Shown here piece after piece: positions 15,411 through 24,532 of a stretch of 64,000 nucleotides of DNA. A program made the position numbers and the translations under genes. Every line of letters starts with the position of its first letter. The first letter of the stretch is position 1. The notes under the pieces are model-generated. The model made no database searches, was not told the origin of the DNA, and was given only the letters and a program-made list of their open reading frames with translations. Source of the stretch: CAJCJE01 sp035948315 (GTDB lineage: Bacteria; Actinomycetota; Actinomycetes; Mycobacteriales; Pseudonocardiaceae); contig DASZJG010000019.1 in assembly GCA_035948315.1 (NCBI GenBank), forward strand, positions 6,270 through 70,269, given 5' to 3'.

Positions 15411-16643
15411 TCACTCGTAGAGGTTGCCGCTCATACTCGGGTCGTCCTGGTTCTGGTTCTGGCCGTCCGGGAGCGGCGCGGGCGCGCTGGTCTGCGCCCC
15501 GTACTGCATGCTGTTGACCACGTTGCCGGAACCGTTGATCAGGACGTCCTTGCCGGCGTCCTTGGCCTGGTCGACGGCCTTGTCCTTCATGTAGTCGCCG
15601 AAGCCCTGACCACCCTTGGCCACCCCGGTATTGGGATCGATGGTCGGGTTGGTCTTGTTGTTCCAGTTCTCTTTGGTCTCGTCCACCTTGTTCTGCAGGT
15701 AGTTCTTGTCGGCCTTACCGGCATCGCCCGCAGCCTTGTCACCCTCGCTGGCGGCCTTGCCCGCGTCCCCGGCTGCCTTGTCGGCTTCGCTGGCGGCCTT
15801 GCTGGCGTCGCCGGCGACCTTGGTGCCGTCCTTGGCCGCGTCCTCCGCAGCCTTGTCAGCGTCCTTCATCTTGCCGACGTACTTCACCATGTTCTGGATC
15901 TTCGACCAGAGCTGCTTGATGATGTTGACGATCTTCTCGACCAGCGTGGTCGCCTCTTCGACCTTGTCGGCCGCGTTGGCGGACTCGGTGCTGACCTCGA
16001 CCGCGGTCGCGGCACCGGCCGCGGCCTCGGACGCGCCGAACGTGAACAGCGCGGCGGCCTGGGCGGCCAGCCAGGTCACGATCAGCCACTCGATGCACTG
16101 CGAGATGATGCCGAGCACGAAGTTGTAGGCGGCGTCCATCAGCGTGCCGGACAGCTGCAGGCACATCGAGACGTTGCCGGCGATGCCCGCGGTCTCGTCG
16201 ACCTGCGTGATGAAGTCGTTGATCTGCTTGGCCGCCGCGTTCTTCGCGTCACCGGTCCAGTTGGCGATGCCCTTGGACGTGATGTCGGTCAGCTCGTTGG
16301 CCATCTTCGAGATGTCCTTACCGATTTCGGTAAAGGCCTCGCTGCCCTTGTCCAACGCGTCCGGATTGCCGGTGACCTTCTGCAGTTCGGTCTTCAGCGG
16401 CGTGATGACGTCCATCAGGAAGCCAAGGCCGGCGCTGATCAGAGCATTCAGCGGGTCCTCGACAATGCCGGCGGCACCGCTGGCGAAGCTGGCGATGTCC
16501 GAGCCGACCGACCCGATCTTGCCGCTTGCCGCGTCGAAGCCGCCCTTGACCAGGGGGCCGACACCGGGAAGATCCTCGGCGGTGGTCTTGGCGACGTCGG
16601 TCGCGTTGGAACTGCTGTATGGCTGGTAGCCCTCGTCCGCCAT
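15411..16643 (-). CDS. Large WXG100/PPE-like type VII secretion substrate candidate
   Basis: 410 residues, ATG start with GGGAAGGG upstream. Residues of about 60-130 (EDPLNALISAGLGFLMDVIT, then GNPDALDKGSEAF, then a WTG turn) resemble the helical WXG-type N-terminal targeting domain found in actinobacterial polymorphic toxins and PPE-like proteins. A hydrophobic hairpin follows at about 180-215. The next 100 residues are Ala/Lys/Asp-rich with imperfect repeats (KAASEADKAAGDAGKAASEG). The last 90 residues are polar. I see no catalytic motif of a toxin. Such proteins are exported by ESX machines, often together with a small EspC-like partner encoded beside them, as here (3-base gap). No signal peptide is present. 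Confidence 0.7.
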   Translation of the reverse strand: MADEGYQPYSSSNATDVAKTTAEDLPGVGPLVKGGFDAASGKIGSVGSDIASFASGAAGIVEDPLNALISAGLGFLMDVITPLKTELQKVTGNPDALDKGSEAFTEIGKDISKMANELTDITSKGIANWTGDAKNAAAKQINDFITQVDETAGIAGNVSMCLQLSGTLMDAAYNFVLGIISQCIEWLIVTWLAAQAAALFTFGASEAAAGAATAVEVSTESANAADKVEEATTLVEKIVNIIKQLWSKIQNMVKYVGKMKDADKAAEDAAKDGTKVAGDASKAASEADKAAGDAGKAASEGDKAAGDAGKADKNYLQNKVDETKENWNNKTNPTIDPNTGVAKGGQGFGDYMKDKAVDQAKDAGKDVLINGSGNVVNSMQYGAQTSAPAPLPDGQNQNQDDPSMSGNLYE

Positions 16644-16646
16644 GGC

Positions 16647-17024
16647 TTATCCCTTCCCGCCGCCGGAGCCGCCTGCGGTCTCCGGTGGTTTCGCCCCGCC
16701 GTCAAGGTCCTTCATGACGTCCTTGAGCTTGTCGTTGATGGCGTCTTCGTTCTGCTTGTACTGGTCCGCGGTCTTCTTCAGGTTGTCTGAGAGGGTCTGC
16801 AGGTCGGACACCATGGTGTTCACGTGGTCGGAGAACGAGCTGTAGAAGGCCTGGTAGATCTCGTACGGGCCCATCTGGCCGAGCAGCCCCCAGGCTTGGC
16901 TCGGAACCTTGCCGTTCGCCGCGGCGACCTTGCCCTTGATGCCCTCGGCCTCGGCCGCCTTGGTCCCGGTCTGCTCGCCCGCGGTCTGGACCTCGGCGTG
17001 GTTTACCGCGAATCCGTCGCCCAT
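16647..17024 (-). CDS. EspC-like ESX-associated small protein
   Basis: 125 residues starting at the ATG at 17024, which shares its A with the upstream stop (TGATG). Two long amphipathic helices are broken near the middle by a Gly/Pro segment (LLGQMGPYEIYQAF), with a Gly-rich end. This matches the EspC / WXG100-related superfamily of type VII partners. It is the middle gene between a YbaB-like gene and the 410-residue substrate candidate. The likely role is a heterodimer partner or chaperone of that protein, inferred from size, helices and adjacency. Confidence 0.65.
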   Translation of the reverse strand: MGDGFAVNHAEVQTAGEQTGTKAAEAEGIKGKVAAANGKVPSQAWGLLGQMGPYEIYQAFYSSFSDHVNTMVSDLQTLSDNLKKTADQYKQNEDAINDKLKDVMKDLDGGAKPPETAGGSGGGKG

Positions 17025-17455
17025 CACTCACCACTTCCGTAGAGGCGGAGGTAGTCGCCGCCGCCCTGCTGCTGGCCGCCGAGGCGCTCCTGTTCCTGCT
17101 CGCCCGCCGCGATCTTGTCGCCGAGAATTTCCTGCTGGGCCGCCATGACCTTGGCGACCACGTTCGAGTTGCCCGCGTAGCGCGCCACGATGGTGGCCTG
17201 CTGCTTGGCCGCGTCGGCGACGGCGATGCGCAGCGCGGACATGATCGAACTGCTCAGTACCCGACCGGATCCGGTCCGCAGGGCCTGCTCGGTCAGTTGC
17301 ACGTCGAGCACGGAACCCCCGGGGCCGGCCACGACGGTCACGGAGCGATCCGAAGAGGACGCCTTCGCGCGGATCTCCGTGATCTCCTCCTTCATCCCGG
17401 CGTAGCGCTCGACGAGAGCGTCAACTGGCTTCCCGGCCTGCGGATTCGGATCCAT
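17024..17455 (-). CDS. YbaB/EbfC-like nucleoid-associated family protein
   Basis: 143 residues. I choose the ATG at 17455 because the conserved region begins right after it; upstream in-frame starts only add Arg/Pro-rich sequence. The segment VERYAGMKEEITEIRAKASS, then SVTVVAGPGGSVLDVQL, and a long C-terminal helix match the YbaB/EbfC fold, a small dimeric DNA-binding protein. Related proteins (for example EspL) sit in mycobacterial ESX loci. It heads a three-gene operon with the EspC-like and WXG-like genes, with stop-start overlap to the next gene. The upstream region carries a perfect 16-bp palindrome. Confidence 0.75.
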   Translation of the reverse strand: MDPNPQAGKPVDALVERYAGMKEEITEIRAKASSSDRSVTVVAGPGGSVLDVQLTEQALRTGSGRVLSSSIMSALRIAVADAAKQQATIVARYAGNSNVVAKVMAAQQEILGDKIAAGEQEQERLGGQQQGGGDYLRLYGSGE

Positions 17456-17561
17456 CGTTGCGCAACCTTTGTCTGGTTTGAGATTTTTTGCCGGCCGCGG
17501 GCGGCGGTAACGCCTGCCGAGGGCACCGTGCCTCGTTCTCCCCGCTCCGGGCCTGGTCAAG

Positions 17562-17577
17562 CCGTTGTCGACAACGG
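17562..17577. promoter_or_regulatory. Perfect 16-bp palindrome upstream of the ESX-substrate operon
   Basis: CCGTTGTCGACAACGG reads identically on both strands. It lies 107 bases upstream of the YbaB-like start, and a minus-strand TTGACC (17555-17560) sits directly next to it, as expected for an operator at the edge of a promoter. No good -10 hexamer was found at the standard distance. Confidence 0.5.
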
Positions 17578-17735
17578 GCATTCTGGCACCTTCCGCACTC
17601 CCCGACCAGGACCCGACCGTTCGCGGCTGGCGTCGTTCTCATCCCGGCTCACTTGCCGAAGTAGACGGTGCCTGTCCTCGATCGGTTCCGTATTTCCACG
17701 GACGGGAAAGCGAATGAATCAGCGGAAGGCGCGAC

Positions 17736-18272
17736 TCACCATTGGTCTCTCTTGCCCAGGCCCTGGAATCCGTCATTGTCGTCGACGAAATCGTCCTGGG
17801 GACGACGACGGGGCGCGGGGCGGCCCGGTCGGGCCGGCGGCTGGAATTCCTGCCGCTGCGGGGCCGGCGGGGCGGCGTGCGCGGGGGGAGCCGGTGGGGC
17901 GGAGCGCTGGCCGAGTTGCTGGCCCTCCCGCGCGGCCTCCTCCTTCGCCTTGTCGAAGAACTCCTGCTGGACGGCGTTCACCCGATCGAGAATGTTCATC
18001 CGATCGCCGACATATCGTTGTACGACCTCGGCCTGTGCCTTGGCGGCCTTGGCGAGTGCCAACTGGATGGTGCTCATGATCGTCCGGCCGAGGGTCTGCG
18101 CGTTCGCGCCGCGCAGTGCCTGGTCGGCGACCTGGATGTCCATCACGGATCCACCCGCGCCGGCCACGACGGTGATCGCGCGGTCACTGGAGCTCACCGT
18201 GGCCCGGACCGCGCTGATCTCCTCCTTCATCTCCGCATAGTGCGCAAGACGCTCTTCGGTGCTCTGGCTCAC
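17736..18272 (-). CDS. YbaB/EbfC-like protein, second paralog
   Basis: 178 residues from the GTG at 18272, which has AAGGAG about 7 bases upstream. The N-terminal 115 residues parallel the neighbouring YbaB-like protein almost motif for motif (AEMKEEISAVRATVSSSDRA, then ITVVAGAGGSVMDIQV). The C-terminal 60 residues are a Pro/Arg/Gln-rich disordered tail ending DDNDGFQGLGKRDQW. It is separated from the first paralog by 280 bases, so it may be its own transcription unit. A role as DNA-binding or adaptor protein linked to ESX substrates is inferred from the neighbours. Confidence 0.72.
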   Translation of the reverse strand: MSQSTEERLAHYAEMKEEISAVRATVSSSDRAITVVAGAGGSVMDIQVADQALRGANAQTLGRTIMSTIQLALAKAAKAQAEVVQRYVGDRMNILDRVNAVQQEFFDKAKEEAAREGQQLGQRSAPPAPPAHAAPPAPQRQEFQPPARPGRPAPRRRPQDDFVDDNDGFQGLGKRDQW

Positions 18273-18713
18273 GCCCACTCCTTGGTGCCCTGGGTTCCTC
18301 CCCCATTCCACCGGAATAGGCGAGGCGCCGCTCGCGTTCAGAGATATGACTACTCGAAGGCCGGTCACCATGGTGGCGCGGGCCACGCCCGCCCGTCAGC
18401 GGTTTTGGGTTTACCGGGGTGGTCGACCCCCGATTTTGCCTACCGGTGCCGGGCCAGGTATCTTTGGTACTCGTGCCCGACCCATGTCGGGCCGCTCCGC
18501 GTGCCTGCGGGCCGGATGGACGCCTCGGCGTCCTGGCGGCTACGGCAGGCGGCGGGAGTCCTCCCGAAGCCCATCAGGGACTGTAGCGGTACCTCATGGG
18601 TCCAAGGTTGGGGCGACACGCCCGACCTCGGGACACGGAGGGACCAGGAACTACAAGATGTCCACGCAGCGCAACTGACGCTCGCGGACGCCAACGCAGG
18701 AGAAAGCCGGTCA
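18273..18713. other. Divergent intergenic region and long rpsL leader
   Basis: 441 bases between the YbaB-like gene (minus) and rpsL (plus). It holds the str promoter candidate (18436-18464), then a leader of about 240 bases with small hairpins at 18518-18533 (7-bp arms) and 18554-18565 (5-bp arms). A 10-bp palindrome lies at 18366-18375. A frame from 18259 to 18678 crosses the promoter and is not considered a gene. Confidence 0.6.
18436..18464 (+). promoter_or_regulatory. Candidate promoter of the str operon
   Basis: TTGCCT at 18436-18441 and TATCTT at 18459-18464 are spaced by 17 bases, a good vegetative pattern directed at rpsL. Confidence 0.55.
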
Positions 18714-19088
18714 ATGCCCACGATCCAACAGCTGGTCCGCAAGGGCCGCGAGGACAAGGTCGCCAAGCAGAAGACTGCGGCGCTCAAGGGGAGCCCGCAG
18801 CGGCGTGGCGTGTGTACCCGCGTCTACACCACGACCCCGAAGAAGCCGAACTCGGCGCTGCGCAAGGTCGCCCGCGTCAAGCTGACCAGTGGCATCGAGG
18901 TCACGGCTTACATCCCCGGTGAGGGTCACAACCTGCAGGAGCACTCGATGGTGCTCGTGCGTGGCGGCCGGGTGAAGGACCTGCCTGGCGTTCGCTACAA
19001 GATCATTCGCGGTTCGCTGGACACCCAGGGTGTGAAGAACCGCAAGCAGGCGCGTAGTCGCTACGGCGCGAAGAAGGAGAAGGGCTGA
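18714..19088 (+). CDS. rpsL: 30S ribosomal protein S12
   Basis: 124 residues from the ATG at 18714 (AGGAGAAAG upstream), the start of the canonical MPTIQQLVRKGRE. The open frame reaches further upstream, but that part is leader. S12 lies at the decoding centre. The streptomycin-relevant segment YTTTPKKPNSALRK and the later GRVKDLPGVRY loop are wild type at both lysines linked to resistance. First gene of rpsL-rpsG-fusA-tuf. Confidence 0.98.
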   Translation: MPTIQQLVRKGREDKVAKQKTAALKGSPQRRGVCTRVYTTTPKKPNSALRKVARVKLTSGIEVTAYIPGEGHNLQEHSMVLVRGGRVKDLPGVRYKIIRGSLDTQGVKNRKQARSRYGAKKEKG

Positions 19089-19089
19089 C

Positions 19090-19560
19090 ATGCCTCGCAA
19101 GGGACCGGCCCCGAAGCGGCCGCTGATCTCCGACCCGGTGTACGGCTCGCCGCTGGTCACCCAGCTGGTCAACAAGGTGCTCAAGGACGGCAAGCGCTCG
19201 GTCGCCGAGCGGATCGTCTACGGCGCGCTGGAAGGCGCCCGGGACAAGTCCGGCACCGACCCGGTGATCACCCTCAAGCGCGCGCTGGACAACGTCAAGC
19301 CGACGCTGGAGGTCAAGAGCCGCCGCGTCGGTGGCGCCACGTACCAGGTGCCGATCGAGGTCAAGCCCGGTCGGGCCACCACGCTGGCCCTGCGTTGGCT
19401 GGTCAGCTTCTCCCAGGCTCGCCGGGAGAAGACCATGATCGAACGCCTCATGAACGAACTGCTCGACGCGAGCAACGGACTCGGCGCCAGCGTCAAGCGT
19501 CGTGAGGACACTCACAAGATGGCCGAGTCGAACAAGGCTTTTGCCCACTACCGCTGGTGA
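19090..19560 (+). CDS. rpsG: 30S ribosomal protein S7
   Basis: 156 residues, the usual length, beginning one base after the rpsL stop. The conserved MPRKGPAPKRPLISDPVYGS start and the RREDTHKMAESNKAFAHYRW end are intact. S7 nucleates assembly of the 30S head and, in E. coli, represses the str operon. Whether that control exists here is unknown. Confidence 0.98.
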   Translation: MPRKGPAPKRPLISDPVYGSPLVTQLVNKVLKDGKRSVAERIVYGALEGARDKSGTDPVITLKRALDNVKPTLEVKSRRVGGATYQVPIEVKPGRATTLALRWLVSFSQARREKTMIERLMNELLDASNGLGASVKRREDTHKMAESNKAFAHYRW

Positions 19561-19640
19561 TGTCCGCGGCTGGCTTACCAGGCCAGCCGCACACCGGCCC
19601 AAGTGAGCGCGAACACGCTGCTCAAGACAGGGGAAGACTC

Positions 19641-21743
19641 GTGGCACGCGACGTGCTGACCGACCTGTCCATGGTCCGCAACATCGGGATCATGGCTCAC
19701 ATCGACGCGGGCAAGACCACCACCACCGAGCGGATCCTTTTCTACACGGGGATCAACTACAAGATCGGTGAGGTGCACGACGGTGCCGCGACGATGGACT
19801 GGATGGAGGAGGAGCAGAAGCGGGGTATCACCATCACCTCTGCCGCCACCACCACGTTCTGGAACGACCACCAGATCAACATCATCGACACTCCTGGCCA
19901 CGTCGACTTCACCGTTGAGGTGGAGCGCAACCTCCGGGTGCTCGACGGTGCCGTTGCCGTTTTCGATGGCAAGGAAGGCGTCGAGCCCCAGTCCGAGCAG
20001 GTGTGGCGCCAGGCCGACAAGTACGACGTGCCGCGGATCTGCTTCGTCAACAAGATGGACAAGATCGGCGCGGACTTCTACTTCACCGTGCAGACGATCT
20101 CCGACCGTCTCGGTTCCAAGCCGCTGGTGATCCAGCTGCCGATCGGTGCCGAGTCGGACTTCACCGGCATGGTCGACCTGGTCGAGATGCGGGCGCTGAC
20201 CTGGCACGGTGAGGTGCAGAAGGGCGCCGACTACACCATCGAGGAGATCCCCGAGGACCTCCGCGAGAAGGCTGCCGAGTACCGGGAGAAGCTGCTGGAG
20301 GCCGTCGCCGAGACTGACGACGAGCTGATGGAGCTCTACCTGGGCGGCGAGGAGCTGACGATCGACCAGATCAAGGCGGGCATCCGCAAGATCGTGGTCG
20401 ACCGCTCCGCCTTCCCGGTGTTGTGCGGTTCCGCGTTCAAGAACAAGGGCGTGCAGCCCATGCTCGACGCGGTCATCGATTACCTGCCCTCGCCGCTGGA
20501 CGTGCCGCCGGTCGAAGGCACGCTGCCGGACGGTGTCACGGTCGAGACTCGTAAGCCCAGTGCGGACGAGCCGTTCTCGGCGCTCGCGTTCAAGATCATG
20601 ACGCACCCGTTCTTCGGCAAGCTGACCTACATCCGGGTCTACTCGGGCAGGCTGCCGGCCGGTTCTCCGGTCAGCAACTCGACCAAGGACCGTTCGGAGC
20701 GCATCGGGAAGATCTTCCAGATGCACGCCAACAAGGAGAACCCGGTCGACGAGGCGCTGGTCGGTCACATCTACGCGGTGATCGGTCTGAAGCAGACGAC
20801 CACGGGTGACACCCTGTGCGACAAGGCGCACCCGATCATCCTCGAGTCGATGACGTTCCCGGCACCGGTCATCGAGGTGGCGGTCGAACCGAAGACCAAG
20901 AGCGACCAGGAGAAGCTGGGCACCGCGATCCAGCGTCTGGCCGAAGAGGACCCGACGTTCCAGGTGAAGCTGGACGAGGAGACGGGCCAGACGATCATCT
21001 CCGGTATGGGTGAGCTGCACCTCGAGGTGCTGGTCAACCGGATGAAGAGCGACTTCAAGGTCGAGGCCAACATCGGCAAGCCTCAGGTCGCCTACCGTGA
21101 GACGATCCGCCGCAAGGTGGAGAAGTACAGCTACACGCACAAGAAGCAGACCGGTGGTTCCGGTCAGTTCGCCAAGATCATCTTCGATCTCGAACCGCTG
21201 CCCAAGAACGACGAGGGCGCGCTGTACGAGTTCGTGAACAAGGTCTCCGGTGGCCGCATCCCCCGGGAGTACATCCCGTCGGTGGACGCGGGCTGTCAGG
21301 ACGCCATGCAGTACGGCGTGTTGGCCGGTTACCCGCTCGTGGGTGTCAAGGTGACCTTGACCGACGGTGCCTACCACGAGGTCGACTCCTCGGAAATGGC
21401 CTTCAAGATCGCGGGTTCGATCGCGTTCAAGGAAGCCGCGAGGAAGGCCGACCCGGCACTGCTCGAGCCGATGATGGCGGTCGAGGTGACCACGCCCGAG
21501 GACTACATGGGTGACGTCATCGGTGACCTGAACTCCCGCCGCGGCCAGATCCAGGCCATGGAGGAGCGCAGCGGTTCCCGCATCGTGAAGGCGCTGGTGC
21601 CGCTGTCCGAGATGTTCGGCTACGTCGGCGACCTCCGGTCGCGGACCCAGGGCCGGGCTAACTACTCGATGCAGTTCGACTCCTACGCGGAGGTTCCGGT
21701 GAACGTCGCGAAGGAGATCATCGCGAAGGCCACGGGCGAGTGA
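19641..21743 (+). CDS. fusA: Elongation factor G
   Basis: 700 residues from the GTG at 19641, chosen for AGGGGAAG upstream and the canonical ARDVLTDLSMVRNIGIMAHI start; the longer frame overlaps the rpsG end. GTP-binding motifs are visible: AHIDAGKTT (P-loop), DTPGHVDF (G3) and NKMD (G4). EF-G catalyses translocation with GTP hydrolysis. The C-terminal half (SGMGELHLEV, then KKQTGGSGQFAK) is intact and of typical length. Confidence 0.98.
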   Translation: MARDVLTDLSMVRNIGIMAHIDAGKTTTTERILFYTGINYKIGEVHDGAATMDWMEEEQKRGITITSAATTTFWNDHQINIIDTPGHVDFTVEVERNLRVLDGAVAVFDGKEGVEPQSEQVWRQADKYDVPRICFVNKMDKIGADFYFTVQTISDRLGSKPLVIQLPIGAESDFTGMVDLVEMRALTWHGEVQKGADYTIEEIPEDLREKAAEYREKLLEAVAETDDELMELYLGGEELTIDQIKAGIRKIVVDRSAFPVLCGSAFKNKGVQPMLDAVIDYLPSPLDVPPVEGTLPDGVTVETRKPSADEPFSALAFKIMTHPFFGKLTYIRVYSGRLPAGSPVSNSTKDRSERIGKIFQMHANKENPVDEALVGHIYAVIGLKQTTTGDTLCDKAHPIILESMTFPAPVIEVAVEPKTKSDQEKLGTAIQRLAEEDPTFQVKLDEETGQTIISGMGELHLEVLVNRMKSDFKVEANIGKPQVAYRETIRRKVEKYSYTHKKQTGGSGQFAKIIFDLEPLPKNDEGALYEFVNKVSGGRIPREYIPSVDAGCQDAMQYGVLAGYPLVGVKVTLTDGAYHEVDSSEMAFKIAGSIAFKEAARKADPALLEPMMAVEVTTPEDYMGDVIGDLNSRRGQIQAMEERSGSRIVKALVPLSEMFGYVGDLRSRTQGRANYSMQFDSYAEVPVNVAKEIIAKATGE

Positions 21744-21828
21744 CGATGCGTCATTCGGCTGCGGGCAAGCAGTCGGTTCGGCAAAGGCGACGGGGAAGGT
21801 CCCGGAACCGGAGCACCGCAACGGTGGT

Positions 21829-21852
21829 GGCGTCCCTCGACTGAGGGGCGCC
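21829..21852 (+). terminator. Hairpin in the fusA-tuf spacer
   Basis: A 10-bp stem (21829-21838 with 21843-21852, one G-T pair) with a GACT loop, followed closely by a second hairpin at 21862-21899. It may partly terminate fusA transcription before tuf or affect mRNA processing. Confidence 0.45.
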
Positions 21853-21861
21853 GGCGCCGAA

Positions 21862-21899
21862 GTGCGGCCTCTCCGGGGTCATTCCCCCGGGGTCCGCAC
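21862..21899 (+). other. Second hairpin in the fusA-tuf spacer
   Basis: An outer 6-bp stem (GTGCGG at 21862-21867 with CCGCAC at 21894-21899) and an inner 6-bp stem (21873-21878 with 21885-21890). It lies 83 bases before tuf, and its function (attenuator, processing site, or none) cannot be decided from sequence. Confidence 0.4.
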
Positions 21900-21982
21900 A
21901 CCAGACCCTGACGACAAACGTCGTCATTGGACAAACGAAGTCCAAGACGACGCAAGCAAAAGAAGTCCAGGAGGACAATCCA

Positions 21983-23176
<1,194 letters not shown>

Positions 23177-23545
23177 GTACGGCACCGAAAGAGTGACCCT
23201 GGACTCCTAATCAGGGGCCGGTTTGGAACGCCATTACCGCATGTGGCATCCTTATCAGGTTGCTCGTAGCTGGGGCGGCCGATGCGCCGCGTCGCAAGAC
23301 GCGAATTCGGCCGCCCCGGCATGCGGGCAGGCGTTGCCCTGATATGAGGGCGCGCGGGCCGCAAGGCCCACACCCAGAAGCGACCGGAGTCATGCGCACC
23401 GGTATGCGCGTCGAGCGTGACACGCCCGACCGCGTGGACCGGAGACAGGCTCCATCGAACAATTGACCTGTGAATAGGCGAGCGAAGCGACGTCCAGGAG
23501 AGGTTTTCCGGGGCGCGGGCGACGCGGGAGGAACGAGCAGCCACC
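23177..23545 (+). other. Intergenic region between tuf and rpsJ
   Basis: 369 bases. It contains the tuf terminator (23272-23317) and must hold the S10-operon promoter. A TTGACC at 23463-23468 could be a -35, but I found no convincing -10 at the right distance. No gene-like frame is supported. Confidence 0.6.
23272..23317 (+). terminator. Compound hairpin terminator after tuf
   Basis: An 11-bp outer stem (23272-23282 with 23307-23317) encloses a 6-bp inner stem (23288-23293 with 23298-23303) capped by a GCAA tetraloop. Confidence 0.8.
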
Positions 23546-23851
23546 ATGGCGGGACAGAAGATCCGCATTCGGCTCAAGGCATACGACCATGAGGCGATTG
23601 ATGCGTCGGCGCGGAAGATCGTCGAGACGGTGACGCGTACCGGGGCTCGGGTTGTCGGTCCGGTACCGCTACCGACCGAGAAGAACGTGTACTGCGTCAT
23701 CCGCTCGCCGCACAAGTACAAGGACTCGCGCGAGCACTTCGAGATGCGTACGCACAAGCGCTTGATCGACATCCTCGACCCGACGCCGAAGACGGTTGAC
23801 GCGCTCATGCGCATCGACCTTCCGGCCAGCGTCGACGTCAACATCCAGTAA
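23546..23851 (+). CDS. rpsJ: 30S ribosomal protein S10 / NusE
   Basis: 101 residues beginning MAGQKIRIRLKAYDHEAID, with GGAGG upstream. S10 belongs to the 30S head. As NusE, it also joins NusB in rRNA antitermination. The conserved KNVYCVIRSPHKYKDSREHF segment is intact. It is the first gene of the S10 block, whose later members are tightly packed. Confidence 0.98.
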   Translation: MAGQKIRIRLKAYDHEAIDASARKIVETVTRTGARVVGPVPLPTEKNVYCVIRSPHKYKDSREHFEMRTHKRLIDILDPTPKTVDALMRIDLPASVDVNIQ

Positions 23852-23881
23852 GCGCACAGGGCAGCGGAGAGTAAGAGACTC

Positions 23882-24532
23882 ATGTCTGACAGGCAGATGA
23901 AGGGAATTCTGGGCACCAAGCTCGGGATGACCCAGGTCTTCGACGAGTCGAACCGGATCGTTCCGGTGACCGTCGTCAAGGCCGGCCCGTGCGTGGTGAC
24001 CCAGGTACGGACCGATGAGAAGGATGGCTACCAGGCCGTTCAGCTCGCGTTCGGCGCGATCGACCCGCGCAAGGTGAACAAGCCGGAAACCGGCCACTTC
24101 GCCAAGGCGGGGGTGACTCCGCGCCGGCACGTCGCCGAGCTGCGGACGACCGACGCCGGCGAGTACACCGTTGGCCAGGAGATCACCGCTGAGGTGTTCG
24201 AGGGTGGGTCCGTTGTGGACGTCACCGGCACCACCAAGGGCCACGGCACCGCGGGTGTCATGAAGCGCCACGGCTTCCACGGCCTCGGCGCCGGGCACGG
24301 CGTGCAGCGCAAGCACCGTTCGCCGGGTTCGATCGGCGCGTGCGCCACCCCGGCCCGCGTGTTCAAGGGTGTTCGCATGGCTGGCCGGATGGGCCACGCC
24401 CGCGTCACCACGCAGAACCTGACCGTGCACCGGGTGGACGCCGAGTCCGGCCTGCTGCTGATCAAGGGTGCGGTGCCCGGTCCCAAGGGCGGCCTCGTGT
24501 TCGTGCGCACGGCCGCGAAGGGCGGTGCGTGA
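23882..24532 (+). CDS. rplC: 50S ribosomal protein L3
   Basis: 216 residues. The core loop reaching the peptidyl-transferase centre is present (VMKRHGFHGLGAGHGVQRKH, then GSIGACATPARVFKG). L3 is an early assembly protein. Its TGA overlaps the ATG of rplD by one base. Confidence 0.97.
   Translation: MSDRQMKGILGTKLGMTQVFDESNRIVPVTVVKAGPCVVTQVRTDEKDGYQAVQLAFGAIDPRKVNKPETGHFAKAGVTPRRHVAELRTTDAGEYTVGQEITAEVFEGGSVVDVTGTTKGHGTAGVMKRHGFHGLGAGHGVQRKHRSPGSIGACATPARVFKGVRMAGRMGHARVTTQNLTVHRVDAESGLLLIKGAVPGPKGGLVFVRTAAKGGA

Noticed and set aside
15700..15860. Repeated GCC-TTG-TCG-like blocks as a CRISPR or DNA repeat array
   Set aside because: They encode the Ala/Lys/Asp-rich repeats of the WXG-like protein in frame; spacing and sequence are irregular and no cas genes are present.
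18259..18678. A 139-codon frame in the rpsL leader
   Set aside because: It overlaps the start of the minus-strand YbaB-like gene and the str promoter candidate, and its product has no plausible domain.
18810..18870. Streptomycin-resistance substitution in RpsL
   Set aside because: The TPKKPNS segment keeps the wild-type lysine residues.
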